A DNA stretch of 64,000 bases from Cymbidium sinense (lineage: Eukaryota > Streptophyta > Magnoliopsida > Asparagales > Orchidaceae): the NCBI GenBank assembly GCA_021442155.1, contig CM038221.1, positions 39,565,648-39,629,647 on the forward strand, written 5' to 3'. Below, piece by piece: positions 47,580-60,280 of the stretch. A program made the translations under genes and the position numbers. The number at the start of each line of letters is the position of its first letter. Position 1 is the first letter of the stretch. The notes beneath the pieces are model-generated. The model ran no database searches and was not told where the DNA came from. It worked only from the letters and a program-made list of their open reading frames with translations.

Positions 47580-50500
47580 ATATGAACTAAAAGCTCCAAA
47601 TTAAATCAAAACCCATTATAATTCAAATCAACTCAAACCAATAATAACAATAATTCCTAAATGATCAATTAAACATACATCTAACCCATGCCCAAGGCAA
47701 TTTGGCCAATTTGGTCAAATTGGTCAACAGTACTCATTTGACCCAAATTGAACCATATGAACCAAATCCAAATCTAACTTAAATTGAATCAAACTAATTG
47801 CACTCACACATTTCAAATGACCAATTGAACTTACCCAAACTATTGGTTTTACCCAATTTGGTCAAATTGGTCAACTTAACCCAACTTGGCATGACTCATC
47901 CTTGGGTCACCATGGGCCTGGCCAAGTGGGCCTAACCCATAGTGAGCCCAGTTTGGGTCAAATCCAATGAACCAAGTCCTCCAAATAAGACAAAATCTCC
48001 ATTTGGATGGGTTCTCTAACTCCCCACTCCATGGCAACCACCTTTGGCTCTTCTTGAACAAAAGGACCACTGACCCAACCTAACCCAAGGCTATTGGGCT
48101 TAGCCTTTGGCCATGAGAGGGTGAGTTCACTGATGGAAACCCATTGGTTCACCTAAGGGTGGTTGTACACCACATGCTAGACCATTACACTCCCTTAGCC
48201 TCTCACCCTCACCGCCAAGAATCCCTGACCTCGCCACCTACCCCGGGACGATATCAAAGGTCAACCACCTTGGTTCTGGGAAGGAGAGTATACTTCTCCC
48301 TGTGGATTTAGACTCAACGGAGACCTTCCCCATAGCATTCTTCACAATCTCATACCCTTTCCCAAGCACTTTATGCGCTCCACCGCCAACGAGACCAGCC
48401 CCCAATCGAACCCAAGAGCTCCGTCTGTCTAAGTTTCCAAAATCTCCAAAAACCCATCCAAGTTTCCAAAATCTCCCTAAACCTAAATTAACTCTTCCCA
48501 CACCTTCACTTCACCTCTGGTAAACCAAAATGAATCATTTCTCGAGTGATTCGACCACCGGAAGACGTCCTTAGACCAACTCCAACAAACTTCATGGTGG
48601 TGTTTGGTCCACGGAGCAATCGGCGGGGAAGCAGCACATGATCTTCTCGATAAGTCTTCATTTATGCAAGATAAGCTACCTCTATCAACGGACTGTCGAT
48701 CTATAGCTCTAGCAAGGTAAAAATATTGTAACCTTAGTTTCCCCCTTATGTGTTGATTTTTTTTTTTTTGAAGTAAATTGTGTTTTCATGTGATTTCCAC
48801 CGCAAGATCCCTTTGGATTCATTCCTTAATCATTTTGGAGTCAATTTTGCCATCGAATAAGCTTCGATGAGCTTGGCTTGAGAGGTGGAAGGCAGACGGT
48901 GTTCGGCTTTTAGTGCTCAGGGGAGGACGAATCATTGGTCGTTCATTCCACGTGATTAGAATGGATGGCTGTGATTAATCGAGCTAAAAATTTTGATTTA
49001 ATCCATATAAAATCATGGGATTAATCTTTTCCATCTGATCTGAGATCGAACAACCAGGATGAAAGCATGTCCACCGCCACTAAGTCAGTTGATTTGTCGG
49101 ATGATTTAAGTAACCAATACCGTGATACCACATGGAAAGTGTTGTCGCGTCAGCTTTCACGTGGCGCCGACGATTTAAAGAATTAACTAGGCCTTAAAAT
49201 ATAATTAAATAATCAGAACTTCACAAAATCATAACTAATTGTAGAAAAATCTAAACAATACTAATAAACCCATTTTGGAAAGGTTAGACATAGGAGAATT
49301 TTAAAAAATAAAATAATTAACATTTTTCTAATGAACAATTCTTAATTAAGATTTGAAGCTTAGGGTAATTACCTTAATTAAAGTTTAATTGCTTGGCTAA
49401 TTATTCCCAAATTTGGTGGGATGATTCCATAGGATGTCCTCTGCCTCCCATATTTTTTTTAAAATTATTGGTCATGTATTTTAAAGAATTTAAAATTTCA
49501 ATCATAATTACCCTCATTAATTAATTTAATATTTTTTAAAATTATTAAATAGTGAAAATTAAATATTTTATGATAATTAATCACTGTGAACAGTGAGAAT
49601 AGTGAAGATAAATAATTAAGACATCTTTCCTAATTATTTTTCTAAATGTATTCCCTTTTAGAGTGTTAATTAATTCATGTAATAATTAGGGATTAATTAA
49701 AAAAATTAATGATAAGTTAGAAATCAAACTAAACTAATGATTGATTTAGATAATTCAAATATAACTCATCAATTTTTCCATTCATGTATTTAATAACATG
49801 AAGCTATTAAGAAAATTATGGTTGACCCATTGGTACGAAAAAATCATAAGAGTACTTAAATTAGATTCTTTGCTCCTTTAATCTAATTAATTCTTAAGCA
49901 TGAGCCTAATTGCATTATGTCCATTTAGGTGCATTGCAAACTTTAATTTCTTATAAGAACATCATTGGAGGCTCATGATCAATGTGCTTAATGACTTGAA
50001 CCTAATCAATCCATATAACCTACCTAATTACTTTCTTTGAATATATTAAATCACCAACATTGGATGGGGTAAATACTAAGTATCATCTCTCCTCTTTAGG
50101 TCTTAATAATTCAAACACCAAAATCAAATTTCATAGGAATTTAGTAGTCTTAAGAAATATTTATTTGGCTTGATTATTCTTAGGAATTAATATAATTGAA
50201 TATGTTATGTGGCAATGTTTAATTATTTCTTTTCAAGAATCATAAATATGCATGCCATTTGTGTGATATCTTCATGCTTTCAAAACAAAAGAGAATCAAA
50301 AGAACATGATTATATCTAAGTCGCATGTGTTGGATAAATGTTATTATATAATGTGGCTATTATCACTAATAAATCCAAAATTATTTCAAAACTATAAACT
50401 AATGATATAAATTTTAAATTAATGTTGGCTATAAATATTCAATAAAAAATACATCTATTTATAATTTAAACATGGTTAAGGATTATTTTATTTTTATGAT

Positions 50501-53500
50501 ACATATGTAAGTTTACATATGTTTAGAGTTAGCCAGTATATAGTCTGGACATCCCAAGAATACAAGGCTTTAAGAAGCCCCAAGGAGGTCTTAGATAATC
50601 TCACTTCTCTAGTTTAACAATGGCACGTACTAGCTTAATTTCATTCATGTGCATGCATGTGCTAGAATTTGGGATAGAACTTTGTTTTACATTAATAAAA
50701 AATTTACTCTTACATAAAATTTGCAAGATTTTCATTCCTATGCTTGAGTATATATTTACAAGTATTTAAGTTAGAAAGTAAATAATCTAGACATCCTAGG
50801 AATACGACGCTTTTAATAGCCCCAAGGAAGTCATAGATAATCTCACTTCCCTAGTTTAACAATGACATGTACTTGCTTAAATCTCTAATACATGTGAATA
50901 TATGCTTAACTAAAGGATAGAATCTTTCTTTTCTACCAAAGTACATGCATTAAGAATCATCAAGTGAGCAAAAATATATATTGCATCTATAAATATGTGT
51001 ATTAAATCAAGTATCATGAATAACAAAAATGAAGAAATGTGATGAAAAGAAGTGGTGGAATGTTATTCATATAATGGTGATTTAGTTTTATTTATCCTGA
51101 GATGTCTTTCATGTTTGAATAAGATCCCTTAAAACTAACTGAAACTTAGGTTAATAAAAAAATTATTTAATAAATGATTCATTTAAGAAACCAAAGACAT
51201 AATAATATACCCTTAGAAAATAACTTAAAGTAGATAATAATTAGATAATCAAGTAGGCATCAAATGAAACAAAACAAATATATAAATTAAAATTAATCAA
51301 TTCATTTAAAGATTTGAAGTGGAACCTCCTCTAATATTTAACTTAAATATTTTTGAACTTTAGATAATTATACTTCTAAAACCTTAACTAATACATACCA
51401 CACTAAACTTTAGCACACACATTAGAATACTAGATCACAAATTCTAGCCTAAGGTTAGGCCAGTGTATGTAGTAGTGTTATATTTTATTTAATGATGTAA
51501 TATTTTACACTGGATGTTAGGATTGTTTATGCATAGACTAGATGTTAGGTCATTAATAACCTAATGATATTTTCTTCTAGGGATTATGCTAAAGGAGCTG
51601 CTTTAATGATAAGTAAATATAAATGTTCTTGCTTGCATGTTTCTTATGCCCCTAAGCATAATCTAGTTAGGACATGTGGGCTTGGTTACCTAAGTGTGGG
51701 GTGTTAAGTCCAAACATATGAAATGTAATTGCTTGACTTGTATGTTTGTTTACCTAACGTCTATTTTGCAGGGGTAGTTAGATTTCATTTTCATAAATAT
51801 GTATTTTTTTGTAATAGGATTAGGATTAGTGTGATGGGGTTTAAGATGAACAGTGGCTAGAAGGCAAAGACTTGGGAGGCCCTATGAAGCCTGGAGCAAA
51901 ACATATCTAAAAGAAGAAGAAAAGGAGAGTGCAAGATTGAAGACGCTCATAGCATTTTTTTTCATTTGTAATTGTAATTCATGTTGTATAAGGGTAGAGC
52001 TCGGCTACCCAATTTCATTTCTTTTTTGACGTGCGCGGCGATACCCGGCGGCACTGATCTTTTATTCTTTTACAAAATTTATATGTTTGTTTTAATGTGT
52101 TTAGTTTGTACATTAGAAATGGAACACTTTTCATAGGTTTCTTAAAGTGTGATGATTTGATATGTGGTCAATATGTGGTAGGCTCCTTATGATAAAATTA
52201 AATTTTATATCATCAGTAAATAACTCATAATACAACTCACAATCTCATCTTAAATCTTACGTTCATGATCAAGATAAATAAAAGATTTATCGAACTCTTA
52301 GCTGAATGTTGTATGTTATCACACCATGTATATCATCTTGTGTCACTCTTGAATAGGGAGGGTCTCCATTCTTGCACGATAAGGGATATGCTTGACCTTT
52401 GAGGGCAATCCCTTATAGTAAAGAGCACCTCACACTGATTTAGCCCACAACTTTATTTCATCATGCATATAGTCATAATTTTCCCAAGTCTTAATCTAAA
52501 ATGAATGTGTTAAAATGGTTTATAAAGTTATAGATTTTGGCATTAGTCTAAGTCATGTTTTCATATCAATCATGATCTAGTCTCGTAAAGAGTGAGTTTA
52601 GGATTCTAGCTTCCTTCCTAGTTAAATAACAGCTTAGCTATCTTGCATCTATACAAGACCGTCCTACATAATTTTAAAACGTAGGAGGTGTTAGTTGCCA
52701 GCCACTCCAAGCGGTTATAAGCCTAGAAGAGTTGGGATGTGTCTATCCTCTCTTATGGAGGTAAACTATAATGTCCTATTTTTTTTATTAGACTTATGTC
52801 ATGCTTTTAGCTTATGCTAATGCATCTTAGATTTAGGTTTCGATGCTACTTATTTTCTTTGGGCTATGAGTATAAGTCATCACCTCTTAGGTATTTCCAC
52901 AATCTTGTGTTGATTGACTATAAACCCTAGCATTCTAATAAGATTCCAAATTTAAAAAATAAATAAATTCACTCGTTTAAATATGTAAAGCATCACTATA
53001 GGGTAGATTGAAGCACTCACTGGGATTTCTAGCATCATGGGTGCTTCCTACTTATTCTTCTCTAGAATCCGTAAATAAGTCTTCCTATTTGAACCCTCTC
53101 ATTTGATTTCTATGAGTACCTAATCCTTTGATAGTCTAGCTTTGAAATCTTTGGAGATACTTATTGACTATTTTAATCAAGAGTGTTCTTAAGAAATTCT
53201 TATTTACTAATATGTAATGAACTATGAAAGCTTGCTTCCATAGGGAATTAAAGAGCCCAGCATAAAGTAAACTCTACTTTACTTCTCCATGTAAAGTAAA
53301 GGAAATATCTCTAGTATATACATAGACTCATCTATCTTATGAGTCCTTATTTGGTGATTAGCTCCATTGTAGGGTGATGTTTTTTCATCTTTAGAAATAG
53401 TACATCATACCTTAATGTCTCACCTAATCACTTCAATAAGTACCCCCTAATATTTATATGGTGTCCCTGCAGCTCCAAAATTAAAATACCATAATGGGTT

Positions 53501-55408
53501 TAGTTGATATCTTTCCAAATATGACTATAAATCCAATTAAATTAAACTGATTTAAATTACTCTGGGTTAAAATTTTGTAATTACATTGCATTCATTAAAC
53601 TTGGGTTTTGAGGCATTGCCTTTATTATGGTTCTCACCTTAATTTTAAGATTTCAAACTAGTAATTCATTGACTGTTATATTATAGGTTCTCACTTTTGG
53701 GAATTTTCTTAACTTTATATTGATAAAATATAAATTCTAATTTTTAAATAAAATGATAAACATTAATTTTAATTTTTTTAAATATTAAACTCAAATAATA
53801 AGATAAGTTAGAACATGATTGACTTCTTAGAATCTAATTAATGGTGATGGGATGCATATTTGCTAAGATTAATTATTAAAAATTTCTTTGGATCCTTAGT
53901 TTAATACTCTAAGAAGTGATCTAGAGTTTACAGTAGAAAAGTAAGGGCTTTAAAAAAGTTTGATAAAAGAATTGTGAAGACTATTGCACATAGACTAGTT
54001 TGTGATGATTTGAAATATTATTTTAGGAAATGACTTTTTCTAAGTAATGCAAATAACTATAGTTTACGGTGAATGGTTAGATTAAATTATTAACTTATGA
54101 CTTTGAGTAGATTATTGGATGATAAGATCGTTAAAGAATTTTGTAAAAAAGAAAATCAAGTTAGTTTAAATCAGCCTAATTTGTGTTCATTTGAAATATC
54201 TCTTTAAGAAAAATATTTTTTAAGTAGTCTAAATAAAGGAAATTTATAGTGGAGAGTTAATTTAAGATATGAATGTATGACATGGAGAATTTCTAAAGAG
54301 TTTGCTGGCTTTTAAGATGTTGTGATGGTGTGAGGAATATGACTAAGTAGTTATCCACTAATTATAAGCTTTAAGAAAAGTTTTAAAGTGGATTTTAAGG
54401 CTTAAATGCAGTGATGGAAAAGCTTAGAAGATAGTTAGGATGAATGAGAGTAACTATGGAGGAATTTTTAAGAGATTAAATAGCACTTATAATATAAACA
54501 ACCAAACTCATCAAAAAAAAGGTCAAGTTAAGTCATCAAGCACTAACACACAAAAAATTCTCCAAATAAAATTTATAATGCTAAAAAATATTGCATTAAT
54601 GATATAATTCAAAAAGGAAGAAAAAGATTTTTAAGGGAAATGAATTGATGACAGAACTTGATTTAAATAATATAATTTTATGACAGGACTTGATTTGGCT
54701 CTTGTTTGGGCACATTACTAGACTCTTATTTGGGAACATTATTGAGCTCTTACTTGGGATCTCAAAATTTGGCTTCTCTTTACTTGAGTAACTTGATGTG
54801 CTTAGGCTTTACTTAGATTCTTTTAATTGGGATTTTAATATGTTGATCATATCTTATTACACTTCCTATTATTTTTCATATAAAATATAAATTCTATTAA
54901 TTTAAATAACGATATGTTATTTTGCATCAATCCCCCCCTTCTTCTAAAGTTATTTCTATCCATCTGTTATTATTAATTACAACTTTTATCAATCTCTTTT
55001 CTTTTCTTTTCATTTTTTTTATGTTTACTTTTGTGAAAATTATGATGAAAAAAACTATCTTAAAGCTACCCAAAGGTTTTGTTCTTGTTGAAGGTGGCAT
55101 GATCTAAATGGGAGATTTATATTTATAGTCATATGTACATGACTTTTTAAAGTATTATTTTTTTTATTTTTTTTAATATTTAATTTATTTTTTTATTTTT
55201 TATTTTAAAATTTTTTTTGCTTAAGGGATTTTGAAGGGGATTGATGTCAAATTGAAATATGATTTGTAAAAACTTCTCACTTGAATTGATACATACATTG
55301 AAATAATTAATGATAGAAATTGAAAGCATATAAGTCATTAGTCTAAGACAATTATGGCATTAGAAGTGGTAAAAAGAATTTATTGCAAGTTTATGGGAGG
55401 AGGAGCCC
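47580..55408 (+). repeat. LTR-like unit U8 plus leader (duplicate of U3)
   Basis: A plus-strand unit head to head with U7. It is 5'-truncated within the TTGACC-rich zone, with the GC island at about 48,150-48,710, two sub-repeats, the TATA/hairpin at 51,987-52,010 and the leader to about 53,500. AT-rich DNA follows to 55,408, with the 24-bp triplet at 54,699-54,770. A 61-residue ORF at 54,922-55,107 is AT-rich with no domain, and a base difference disrupts its counterpart in U3, so it is not called as a gene. Confidence 0.7.
51987..52010 (+). promoter_or_regulatory. LTR core promoter of U8: TATA box with hairpin
   Basis: TATAA (51,987-51,991), GGGTAG (51,992-51,997), loop AGCTCGG, CTACCC (52,005-52,010). 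Identical to the U3 version. Confidence 0.6.
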
Positions 55409-56347
55409 TCTTATTCAACCACTAAGTTATTTTAAAGTTTAAAATTATGTGTGTTTATACATTACATAACTACAAGAAGCTGTTGACTCACTTTTAACTA
55501 GGTTAACACATACATCTCCATTAGCATTAGGAATCCTATCATAGCAATCTGATTTACCACACTTAGAGCCCAAAATACTCTTATTGATTAAGTGGACACT
55601 AAGCCCAAGACCAATAGAATTGAACCCACATGATAGGGTTAGTGGACCCCACCCTTAACATCCAAATTGAACTAAGTCATCCCTAGGCTAAACCAAACTA
55701 AACCAAATCAATCATTACCTTAAATGCAATTATATTAATCACAATTCTTCACAATTGGTTTTCAAATGAGTTGATTGGGTCACTTAATCCAACTTAACCG
55801 ATTTAGGTCCATTAGGTCACTTTAACCTAAATTTAAATCAAGGCCAATTTGATTCAAGCTTAACAACGTCTAATTGAAGCTTAATTAAATCTCTGTTTAG
55901 TTAATTGGCTCACTTAGCTCAACTTAACTTATTTGGGCCTTAATGGGATAAATTCAAATTAAATTAATATCACTTGAAATTAATCATATCCAAAGCCTTA
56001 GAAATATTAATCAAACATATTTGAGTCTTAATTAAGGATCAATTTAGTCAATAAGTCCGCTTAACCCAAGTTGACCAAATTGAACCCTACAGAGCCAAAA
56101 TCAAAATAACTTAATTCAAGTCAAATTAGGCCAACCCAAAGCCTTAAAATTAACACACATACACAATTGAACACATCACATGCCAAATTGAGACCCAGTT
56201 TAGCAAGTTTGTTCACTTGACCTAAATAGGCCTAAATGAACCATATTGAATCGAATACTAATTTAAGTCAAATTGGACAAAACCAATACTTCTAACATAT
56301 TCCAAATTGATATTGGAACATAACCCCGCAATCTTTTGAGCCTAATT
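55409..56347 (+). repeat. Diverged TTGACC-zone fragment ahead of U9
   Basis: Sequence similar in style and words (CAATTGGTTTTCAAATGAG, GGTCACTTAATCC, AACCTAAATT) to the unit's 5' zone, in plus orientation but more diverged. A possible unit terminus TGTTGACTCACTTTTAACT lies at 55,487. It is absent from the first duplicate, where the 2.38-kb deletion removed it. No gene is seen. Confidence 0.45.
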
Positions 56348-59300
56348 TGACCTCACTTTTGGAGTGAGGATTGATTCATCCTTCCTTAGACTTAGGAGTC
56401 TTCTAAGCACTAGGATTTCTCTAGTCATAGGACACTTCTTATGATTAGGGGAACACTAAACTTATGCTTAGAGACTTAAGAAGGCATACCCTTAGCTTAG
56501 GTCATACCCTAGGATAAATAAGTTTTACTTATCCTATGGCCTAAACCATGACACATGCTTATCCATTCATCCAAAATCAAACCCCCAAGCCAACACAATC
56601 AACCCAATTGAATCATATTTCATATCCAAGCTCCAAGCCAAGTTAACTTAACCCTTAACCTAAACCAATCCCACCATCATCCTATGGATCAAACCTAAAG
56701 CTTATTCAATTGAAACATGTCCAATAAACCTTCACAAAGCACTCCAACTATCCAAATCCCTATTTCAAACCCTCCCTATAGCTACAATCAAACCAAATTA
56801 ACCAAATCAATCCAATTAATTCAATCTAGCTCATTTGATCTAAAGGGTCTACATGAGCCAAAATCCAATTAAATCCAAACTAAATGAAATCAAAGCTACC
56901 AATCAATTCTAAATCAATTATCAAACTCAATTCAACCCAATTCAACCTAATCCAACTCAAATTGACCCATTTGGTTCACTTGACCCAAAGTGACATAAAG
57001 GACTCATTTGATCCAAACTCTAATTCAACCCAAATTGGATTGAACCAATCCAATGATTGTTGATCATTCTTGATTGACCAATTACAATCAATTAGGTCAA
57101 GCCAAGTCAATATGATCATTTGATCAAGTTGACCCAATTAGAATATATGAACTAAAAATGAACCAAACTTCACTCCAATTCAAATCTATTGAAACCAATT
57201 ATTCCTACCAACCATAAATTGATCCTTGAATATAAATAAATAATCAATTGAATCAAACCAAACCAACTTAGGCTCTTGACCCAAATTGACCCAATTTGAC
57301 CTAAAAGGCTAAATTAGGCCAAATCAAACTGATTAAAATAAATGGCTCAAATCCATCACAAATTGATTGTCGAACATGATCCAACCTTCAATTGAACTCA
57401 ATTTGATCAAACCAACTCAATTTACTCATTTATTCCAAATTAATCTAAAGGGTCAAATTGAGCTAAATCATTCACAAATCCAAATCAATTCAAATCAATA
57501 TCTACAATCATTCTCAAATCATCATTTCAACCTAAACCAACCCATTACCCAAGCCAATTTGGCCAATTTGACCAAATCGGTCAACTCTGCCCATTTGACC
57601 CATATGAGCCAAATCTACATCCACTTCAAATTAAATCAAATCAATTGAACCAAAATATATCAAATGATTATTTGAACTAAACCAACCCATCAATTTGACC
57701 CAATTTGACCCATCATTCAAACCAAGCCCAAACCTCAAAAAACTTGGCATAACCCATCCTTGGATCACCATGGATCAGCCCAAATCAAACCCAACCCATC
57801 TTGGACCCGAATTAGGCTAAAACCCATTGCGTAAACCCCTCCAAATGGGATAAAATCCCGATTTGGAAGGTCAAACCCACTCTTCAACCCTTGGCAATCA
57901 GCCTAAGCTCAATTTGGACACTTGAACCACTGGCTAACCTGTCCTAAAGCTGATTGGGTCATCCATGGCTCAAGTGGAGGTGAGCTAACTCAAGCCACCC
58001 CATTGGAACACTTGGATTAGGGGGTACACACATGGCTAGCCCACTCCTTGCTTTCAGCCATTCAAGGGCCTCCACCTCACACACGATGTCCCACCTTCAT
58101 GATCGACATCCGCCAAAAGCTGAACCCATCCAAGACATTGGATCGATTTGGGAGTATGGTATACTCCTCCCCAATCAATTTAAACCACATAGAGGGCTTC
58201 AGTGAGTCGAGACAAGCATCCCTAGAGCATTATCGATCTCCCTTAAGCTCTCCATTATCGGCAAGACCGAACCCGAGGGAAATCGTGCCCCTTCTCCATC
58301 CAACTCCACCTAAACCCCACCAAACTCTAATTAACTTCTCTCACACCTTCCCCAAGCACCAGTGAACCAAAACGAATCAATCCCTGATCGATTAGAGCAC
58401 CGGAGACCACTCCTAGGCCAACTCCTGTGACTGTTGTAGCTGCATTTAGTTCATAGAGCCGCCGATGGGGAGGCAACTCGCGAGCTTCTCAACAGGGCTT
58501 TGTCTCTTCAAGATTAAGCTACCTTAGTCGTTGGACTACCGATCTTGAGCTCTGATGAGGTATTATCCTAGAAAATTGTAGAAAAGTCCTTAGATGTTGC
58601 TCTTTTGTAAAGAGTTTTATGATTCATGTGATTTTCACCGTAGGATCTCCTTAGATTTCTTCCCTAAATATTTCGAAGTAGATCCTGATGCCTCATGAGC
58701 TCCAACGAGCATATATTCAATTTCAATTGTAATATTCTTTTGTAATCCAAGTTATATAAGGGTAGAGCTCAGCTACCCAATTTTTTCTCTCTTCCGAGGT
58801 ATAGGGTGGTACCTAGCACCTACCTCTTATTATTTTACAAAATCTATGAAATGTTTGATTGTAGTGTTAATGTTTCTACAATAGAAATGGCATGATTTTC
58901 ATAGGTTTCTTTAAGATTAATAATTGAAAGTGTGGCCTAGATGTGGTAAGCTCTTTAGGGTATAATTAATTTTTCTACCCCCACTAATAACTCATAATTA
59001 AATTTTAAAATAATTCATAACCTCACTTTAAAACTTAGGCCATAATTAAGATAATTAAAAGATTTAGCAACTCATAGTAGAGAATGATGTTCCAATATCA
59101 TGCATATCATATTATTTATTTCTTGAATAGGGAGGGTCTCCACTCTTGCATGATATGGGAATGCTTGACCTGTGAGGGCAATCTCTTGTAGTGGAGAACA
59201 CCTCCTCCCACTGATTTAGCCAATAATCCAATTCCATCATGCATTTAAGCATAATTATCCCAAGCCTTTTTCCAAATCAATGTGTCAAATTGAGATAAAT

Positions 59301-60280
59301 AATTTGTATAATTTTACATTAGTCTAAGCTATGTCTTCATACTAATCATGATCTAGACTCTCAAGAAGTGAGTTTAGAACTCTTGACTCCTTTATGATTA
59401 AACAATAGTCCAACTATCTTGAAATTACATAAAATTGACCTACATGGTTTTAAATCGTAAAAGGTGTTAGTTGGCAGCCACTCCAGGTGATTGTAAGTTC
59501 AGAAGAGTCAGGATGGGTTTACCCTCTCTTGTGGAGGTAAACTATTATGTCCCCCTTTCGCTTAGATTTAGGCCATGCTTCTAGCTTGTGTTAAAGCTTC
59601 TTAGATTTAGGAATGGAGGTTGGTTATTTTCTTCGAGCTATGAGTATAAATCCTCACCTCTTAGACATTTTCATAATCTTGTGTTAATGGATTGTAAGCC
59701 TTAACATTCTAATAAAAACTCTAATTTAAATTAAAACATACTCTCTCTTTCAAACATATAAAGTCTTAACATATGATAGATTGGGTGCTCACTAAGCTTC
59801 CTAGTATCATGAGTACTCCTTACTCATCTTCCTTTGGAATCCAAAATAAGTCTTCCCAAATTGAACATTCCCACTTGATTTTTTGAAAATATCAAATTCA
59901 TTGATAATCTAACCTTGAAATCTTTAGAGATATGACTACTTTAATCGAGAGTTTTCTTAGGAAACTCAACTTCCTGGGATGTGATTAACTATGGAAGCTT
60001 GCTTCCATAGGGAACTAAAGAACCTGGCATAAAATAAATCCTACTTTACTTTTTCATGTAAAGTAAGGGAAAGATCTCTGGTATATATGAAGGTCTATCA
60101 GCCTTAGGAGTCCTTATTATGTGACTAAGTTCATTGTAGGGTGATGTTCCAATCCTTTGAGAGAGTACGCCATACCTTAATGTCATACCATCGGGTTAGT
60201 ACCCCTAAAATCTGTATGGTGTCCACACAGCATCCGAATTAAAACACCATAGTGGGGATTCATAGAATTTGAATTAAGGG
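56348..60280 (+). repeat. LTR-like unit U9 with intact 5' terminus (full-length partner of U4)
   Basis: Begins TGACCTCACT at 56,348 with hairpin CCTCACT/AGTGAGG (56,351-56,357 and 56,363-56,369). It then has the TTGACC-rich zone (to about 57,720), the GC island (about 57,990-58,560), the TATA/hairpin at 58,753-58,778 and the leader (59,100-60,250). It lacks the AT-rich and sub-repeat zone found in U3, so it is a short version of the unit. The leader phrase TTGGCAGCCACTCC is at 59,471. Two ORFs (57,367-57,648, Asn/Gln-rich; 58,048-58,365) have no recognisable domain. Confidence 0.7.
58753..58778 (+). promoter_or_regulatory. LTR core promoter of U9: TATATAA with hairpin
   Basis: TATATAA (58,753-58,759), GGGTAG (58,760-58,765), loop AGCTCAG, CTACCC (58,773-58,778). 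Same form as U4. Confidence 0.6.

Noticed and set aside
58048..58365. 105-residue plus-strand ORF with a relative at 16,577-16,786
   Set aside because: Conservation follows the repeat at the DNA level. Start and end differ between copies, and composition is Pro/Ser-rich without a domain.
59466..59486. TTGGCAGCCACTCC in the leader as a primer-binding site
   Set aside because: The position downstream of the TATA/hairpin is right, and the phrase recurs in U6. However, no CA end precedes it, I could not match it to a tRNA 3' end, and other units carry altered versions.
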